Origin: Bacteroidales bacterium
Lineage (GTDB): Bacteria; Bacteroidota; Bacteroidia; Bacteroidales; Marinilabiliaceae
Length of the DNA: 64,000 bases
Direction: 5' to 3'
NCBI GenBank assembly: GCA_024401295.1
Contig: JAKSLG010000003.1
Coordinates: forward strand, 62,001-126,000
Every line of letters begins with the position of its first letter. Within the stretch, counting starts at the first letter, position 1. Positions 60,567 through 64,000 of the stretch are shown here, piece by piece. The notes below the pieces were generated by a model. The model was not told where the DNA came from and did not search any database. It saw nothing but the letters and a program-made list of their open reading frames with translations. The position numbers and the translations under genes were made by a program.

Positions 60567-62291
60567 TTAGAAATTATAAACTGCAGCCACCTTTAGTGAG
60601 ACTGAATTGTACAAATCGCCAAAATCGGCTGAAAGACTGCCCTGGAATGAGAGATTATCCCTGAAGGCATATATGGCTTTCAGCAAAACATAGTGTTCAA
60701 CCATGCCATCCGGCGAATAAAAATAATTGGGATTTTTATCCCATGTATATGCTCCGCGATAAGTTCCTACCCAGCTTCCAAAATTTCGGGAATAGGTATA
60801 TCTGAACACATAATCCAACTTGTCATTGACTCTTCCACTGACTCCGACGTTTGCCGCCCAAAGTCGTACCAACGGAAAGTTTGTGTCCACTTTGATTCTT
60901 GACTCATCAGCGTATTTCGTTGCTGTGGCCATCGTGTGGAACAATGCCGAGCCCATGGACAATCCATCTTTGCTCCAGCCCTGTTTGAAGTAGGCATTTG
61001 AAGAGTACTGGGTTCTACCGCCATAACCATAAATGTTATGGTTATAATACCACATGAACAGTCTCGACAAGTCACCAAAACCAACCATCGGATTGTCTAT
61101 ATGTTCCTCATATGCATCAATGACTTCTTGTGGAATATATGTTTCCATCCACGAACGCCAATTGCTTTCGTCAAGATCACCAGGATAAATATAATGCGTA
61201 TTTCCAAACTTGTCCACAACGACAGGATCTGGCGTAGCCTGCGATCCCTGCCATACCGTGCGCACAAATTCAACATTGACATGAGTGTTGTTCTTGTTCT
61301 TCAATCTCAAGTCAACACCGATCGTCATATCCTTTGCACCATAGCCACCTATTTTGTCGAAAAACAGATACATCGCTTTGCTGTCAGCAAACGGACGCTG
61401 ATAATATGCACTCAAGCTGACGTTCGCTATGTCGATGTCAACTCCGGCATCCCACATCCCCTGATGACCACCAGCCGCATTGGTCACTTCTCCTCGCTGA
61501 CCGTCTTCACTAAATTTCGCCGTTGAACCCGACATTCCAAACATAGAATGCCACAAGTCAATAGGAGTCTTTTTCCCGTTTGGCAATACTCCACCCATCA
61601 TCACCGAGTGAACCAGTCCAAGATAAGGCTTGACAAATGGTGTTCCCAATCGTCCGTACGCACACTTCTCATGCAGCAATATCTTGTCTGTGAATTTGCT
61701 GTTCCCCTCGTCGTTCATGTAGCTGAAGAATACCGAACCTCTCACCTGAATCAGGTCCCAAGTAAACGGCAACGACCAGTATTTAAACAATCCAGCACCA
61801 ACTCTCGGCAACGGACGAGCATTGTTGCTCATCAAGTACGAACCCGACGACAACTCATTGTTGCTCAACACCGGCGTCATCGCATGCATACCTATTGTAT
61901 AGTCAAATATCCACAGGTTGCCTGTCAAGTATCCTTCATGCACAAAGATTCTCTCCTTCTCTGTAGACAACTGTCCACTCAGTCCAGCACGAACACTAAA
62001 GAGTGAAACCAAAGTATCCGTGTCGTGCGAGCCATGAAGTCCGCACCATTTCAGGTGGACATCTTTCTGAGTTTTCCAACCTGCAGTGGCTTTAGCATAG
62101 ACAGACAGATTAGCCTGATCGTACATATTCTCAAGTCCCCATTGGTTTGAGTACGACCACAAAGGCTGCAACGAGTTCGTTCCGGCCTGCGTCGAGACTT
62201 TCAGCGTCGCCTTGAAATCAAAAGGACGCTGTGCCTCTCCATATCCCGCCCAAAAGATGGCGAGAAAAAGTATTGTTATTATCTTGCGCAT
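60567..62291 (-). CDS. Wzi-like capsule-assembly outer-membrane barrel
   Basis: A 574-residue exported protein (signal peptide about 1-21, MRKIITILFLAIF onward) with the Caps_assemb_Wzi-like pattern common in Bacteroidetes: SLQPLWSYSNQWGLENMY, then VYAKATAGWKT, AYGRLGTPFVKPYLGLVHSV, FMWYYNHNIYGYGGR and a last strand SVSLKVAAVYNF ending in Phe. Wzi anchors capsule at the cell surface in Escherichia coli; for this subgroup the role is inferred. The frame is open three codons further to a TTG at 62300, but the ATG at 62291 is preferred. Confidence 0.85.
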   Translation of the reverse strand: MRKIITILFLAIFWAGYGEAQRPFDFKATLKVSTQAGTNSLQPLWSYSNQWGLENMYDQANLSVYAKATAGWKTQKDVHLKWCGLHGSHDTDTLVSLFSVRAGLSGQLSTEKERIFVHEGYLTGNLWIFDYTIGMHAMTPVLSNNELSSGSYLMSNNARPLPRVGAGLFKYWSLPFTWDLIQVRGSVFFSYMNDEGNSKFTDKILLHEKCAYGRLGTPFVKPYLGLVHSVMMGGVLPNGKKTPIDLWHSMFGMSGSTAKFSEDGQRGEVTNAAGGHQGMWDAGVDIDIANVSLSAYYQRPFADSKAMYLFFDKIGGYGAKDMTIGVDLRLKNKNNTHVNVEFVRTVWQGSQATPDPVVVDKFGNTHYIYPGDLDESNWRSWMETYIPQEVIDAYEEHIDNPMVGFGDLSRLFMWYYNHNIYGYGGRTQYSSNAYFKQGWSKDGLSMGSALFHTMATATKYADESRIKVDTNFPLVRLWAANVGVSGRVNDKLDYVFRYTYSRNFGSWVGTYRGAYTWDKNPNYFYSPDGMVEHYVLLKAIYAFRDNLSFQGSLSADFGDLYNSVSLKVAAVYNF

Positions 62292-62297
62292 TAAACG

Positions 62298-62330
62298 CAA
62301 AAGTACTAAAAAAATAGTATCGCCACTAAA
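62298..62330 (-). promoter_or_regulatory. Promoter of the wzi-like operon, nearly leaderless
   Basis: On the minus strand TTTA (62327-62330), 21 bases, TACTTTTG (62298-62305). The -7 box ends 6 bases before the ATG at 62291, so transcription would begin at or within a few bases of the start codon. Confidence 0.5.
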
Positions 62331-62410
62331 TGTAGCGAGGTTAATTTCGCATATTTACAGCTAAACGGAATCACGAACTCACAAAATTCCGCCTTCGCGT
62401 TCATTCCACA

Positions 62411-62449
62411 ACAAAAAAAATGCGTTTGCATCAACTGACACAAACGCAT
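62411..62449 (-). terminator. Terminator of hisS
   Basis: On the minus strand ATGCGTTTG (62441-62449) pairs with CAAACGCAT (62420-62428) around a 12-base loop, followed by eight T. It lies 24 bases after the hisS stop. Confidence 0.88.
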
Positions 62450-62472
62450 ATATATTACGGTTTGGAAATTCA

Positions 62473-63834
62473 CTATGCCTTGACAAGCGCAATAGCATCG
62501 GCAAGTGAGAGAGACTGCTGCTCACCTGTTGCCATATTCTTAATTGTCAATGTATTACCAAGACGTTCGGTTTCGCCACAAAGCGCCACGAATGGGATAT
62601 TTTTCTTGTCGGCATAGCCCATTTGTTTTTTCATCTTTGTTGCGTCAGGGAATATCTCAGCATTGATGCCTGCAGCACGAATTTGAGACATTGCTTTCAT
62701 CGAATACAATTCATCTTCACCACCGAAATTGACAAAGAGAACCTGAGTTCGAGCAACAGCATTGTCTGGGAAAAGGTTGAGCTGAGTCATGACATCATAG
62801 ATGCGATCGGCACCAAACGAAATTCCGACGCCTGACATATTATCGAGTCCGAAAATGCCTGTAAGATTGTCATAACGTCCACCACCTGTGATACTTCCGA
62901 TTTCGACATCATTGGCCTTCACTTCGAAGATTGCACCCGTATAATAGTTGAGACCGCGTGCAAGCGTGAGGTCGAGTTCGACATTGAGTGAGAGATTCAA
63001 TGCATCAATGTATGCGAATAGCGTCTGGAGTTCATCAATACCCTTTTGACCTGTTTCACTGGTGAGAATGTTGCGCAGCGTCTCGAATTTTTCCTGACGA
63101 GTGCCATTCATTTTGAGAATCGGCTGCAATTTCTCGATTGCATCTGCACTAAGTCCTTTTTCCTGAAGCTCCGCATTGACATTGTCAAGTCCGATTTTGT
63201 CGAGCTTGTCAATTGCGACTGTGATATCAACAATGTGTTCCGCGGCTCCGATTGCCTCAGCTATGCCTGCAAGGACTTTTCGATTGTTGAGCTTGAGTGT
63301 GACATTGATGTTGAGCTTTCTATATACCTCATCAACAATCTGAATAAGCTCGACTTCGTTAATGAGTGAATTTGAGCCAACTACATCCACATCGCACTGA
63401 TAGAATTCACGATATCGACCTTTCTGTGGTCTGTCTGCACGCCAAACTGGCTGAATCTGATAACGCTTGAATGGGAACGTGAGTTCTGCCTGATGCTGGA
63501 CGACATAACGTGCGAATGGTACCGTAAGGTCATAGCGCAAGCCCTTCTCACAAATCTGGAGTGCAGCCTTGTCTGCATTAGCATTAAGAGGTGCGCCTGC
63601 AGATGAGATGAAATCGCCAGAATTCAGAATTTTGAAAAGCAATTTATCTCCTTCGTCGCCATACTTGCCAAGCAATGTTGACAAATTTTCCATTGCAGGA
63701 GTTTCAATTGGCAAGAAACCGTAGCGCTGGAATACCTGACGAACTGTGTCGAATATATAGTTGCGACGCACCATTTCGAGGGCGCCGAAATCACGTGTAC
63801 CTTTTGGAATAGAAGGTTTTGTAATATTTGCCAT
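62473..63834 (-). CDS. hisS: Histidyl-tRNA synthetase
   Basis: A 453-residue class II synthetase. It starts [20 protein letters not shown]. Motif 1-2 regions are present ([17 protein letters not shown] QCDVDVVG), together with the histidine-specific [12 protein letters not shown] and a C-terminal anticodon-binding domain (about 350-450). The frame is open to 63921, but only the ATG at 63834 gives the family N-terminus. A -7 box TAAATTTG lies on the minus strand at 63861-63868. It is the only gene of its transcript visible here. Confidence 0.96.
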   Translation of the reverse strand: MANITKPSIPKGTRDFGALEMVRRNYIFDTVRQVFQRYGFLPIETPAMENLSTLLGKYGDEGDKLLFKILNSGDFISSAGAPLNANADKAALQICEKGLRYDLTVPFARYVVQHQAELTFPFKRYQIQPVWRADRPQKGRYREFYQCDVDVVGSNSLINEVELIQIVDEVYRKLNINVTLKLNNRKVLAGIAEAIGAAEHIVDITVAIDKLDKIGLDNVNAELQEKGLSADAIEKLQPILKMNGTRQEKFETLRNILTSETGQKGIDELQTLFAYIDALNLSLNVELDLTLARGLNYYTGAIFEVKANDVEIGSITGGGRYDNLTGIFGLDNMSGVGISFGADRIYDVMTQLNLFPDNAVARTQVLFVNFGGEDELYSMKAMSQIRAAGINAEIFPDATKMKKQMGYADKKNIPFVALCGETERLGNTLTIKNMATGEQQSLSLADAIALVKA

Positions 63835-63860
63835 TGGTCTGAATTCAAAAAATCTGGCGG

Positions 63861-63868
63861 CAAATTTA
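63861..63868 (-). promoter_or_regulatory. -7 element of hisS
   Basis: TAAATTTG on the minus strand, 26 bases before the ATG at 63834. A weak -33 (TTTT-like) lies about 17-20 bases further upstream. Confidence 0.6.
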
Positions 63869-63942
63869 CAAATTTGTATCGAAAAACGAGCTACATAAAT
63901 ATTCAAGATGGCATCTGGCATACAAATACCAATCTTATGTCA

Positions 63943-63973
63943 TTTTATATGACACGAATATTCAATAACTTTG
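63943..63973 (+). promoter_or_regulatory. Plus-strand promoter pointing out of the window
   Basis: TTTT (63943-63946), 19 bases, TAACTTTG (63966-63973). An ATG at 63996-63998 is the likely start of the next gene, which leaves the window after two bases of its second codon. The gene cannot be identified. Confidence 0.55.
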
Positions 63974-64000
63974 CGGCAAATTTTGACATATAACAATGCC

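Noticed and set aside
1..64000. CRISPR array, IS element, prophage, plasmid origin or toxin-antitoxin pair
   Set aside because: I found no spaced identical repeats, transposase, phage or plasmid genes. The only recombinase is the XerC/XerD-type protein in its usual rpsU-hpf context, with no adjacent cargo.

Overview
The window is a chromosomal segment of a member of the Bacteroidetes, most likely order Bacteroidales. The evidence is Bacteroidetes-type promoters (TTTG, about 19-21 bases, TAnnTTTG) ahead of many genes, almost no Shine-Dalgarno sequences, and lineage-typical genes and gene orders: gldH, the SusC-like TonB receptor, rpsU-xerC-hpf, holB-ricT-gldH, the parvulin-OstA block and the HU/SPOR membrane protein. 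I see no phage, insertion sequence, plasmid origin, rRNA operon or CRISPR array.

Layout. 1-155: 3' end of a SPOR-domain gene. 220-2127: a long PurF-like amidophosphoribosyltransferase. 2198-4048: a two-domain parvulin. 4429-12724 (minus): five-gene run lysS, gpsA, CNNM/CorC-type protein, recG, TonB receptor. 13009-17121 (minus): DUF2795 protein, then an envelope-biogenesis operon (SurA-like lipoprotein, SurA-type parvulin, OstA/LptA-like protein). 17238-20185 (minus): uvrB and an outer-membrane beta-barrel. 20354-23971 (plus): murB, then biotin genes bioF-bioG-bioC. 24025-25534 (minus): rpsU, xerC-type recombinase, hpf. 25794-27128 (plus): miaB. 27353-27425 (minus): tRNA-Lys(UUU). 27498-29344 (minus): Mrp ATPase and trmB. 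29331-32419 (minus): holB, ricT, gldH. 32548-34323 (plus): DEAD-box RNA helicase. 34458-37849 (minus): infA-rpmJ-rpsM-rpsK-rpsD-rpoA-rplQ. 38140-45780 (minus): RND efflux operon in the order tetR, tolC, membrane-anchored AraC regulator, membrane fusion protein, RND pump, small P-II-like protein. 45882-62291: surface-glycan and envelope genes, with a metallo-beta-lactamase-fold protein, an HU-TM-SPOR protein and an ABC-F ATPase interspersed. Within this part, plus-strand GT8, GT2 and a GT2-GT4 fusion converge on a minus-strand operon of Wzi-like barrel, MsbA-like exporter, GT4 and phosphoethanolamine-transferase-like enzyme. 62473-63834 (minus): hisS, with a promoter on the opposite strand firing out of the right edge.

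Most of the window is housekeeping: translation, tRNA modification, DNA repair, peptidoglycan and envelope assembly. The least expected observations are: (i) a GC-rich intergenic repeat of about 90 bases present three times, with a hairpin whose loop-closing pair covaries; (ii) a recurring module of about 40 residues (L-F-D..Y-Y ... P-L-x-H-Y ... G...G) present as six half-units in two convergently encoded glycosyltransferases; (iii) a protein joining a cytoplasmic HU-like domain through the membrane to a periplasmic SPOR domain; (iv) a RicT homologue with a long Arg/Asn-rich tail; (v) an RND operon carrying two regulators and a P-II-like tail gene. Several genes have in-frame extensions that run into upstream promoters or terminators; I trimmed those starts, and each case is explained in its entry. 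All functional assignments are by family recognition from the translated sequence; no database search was run.
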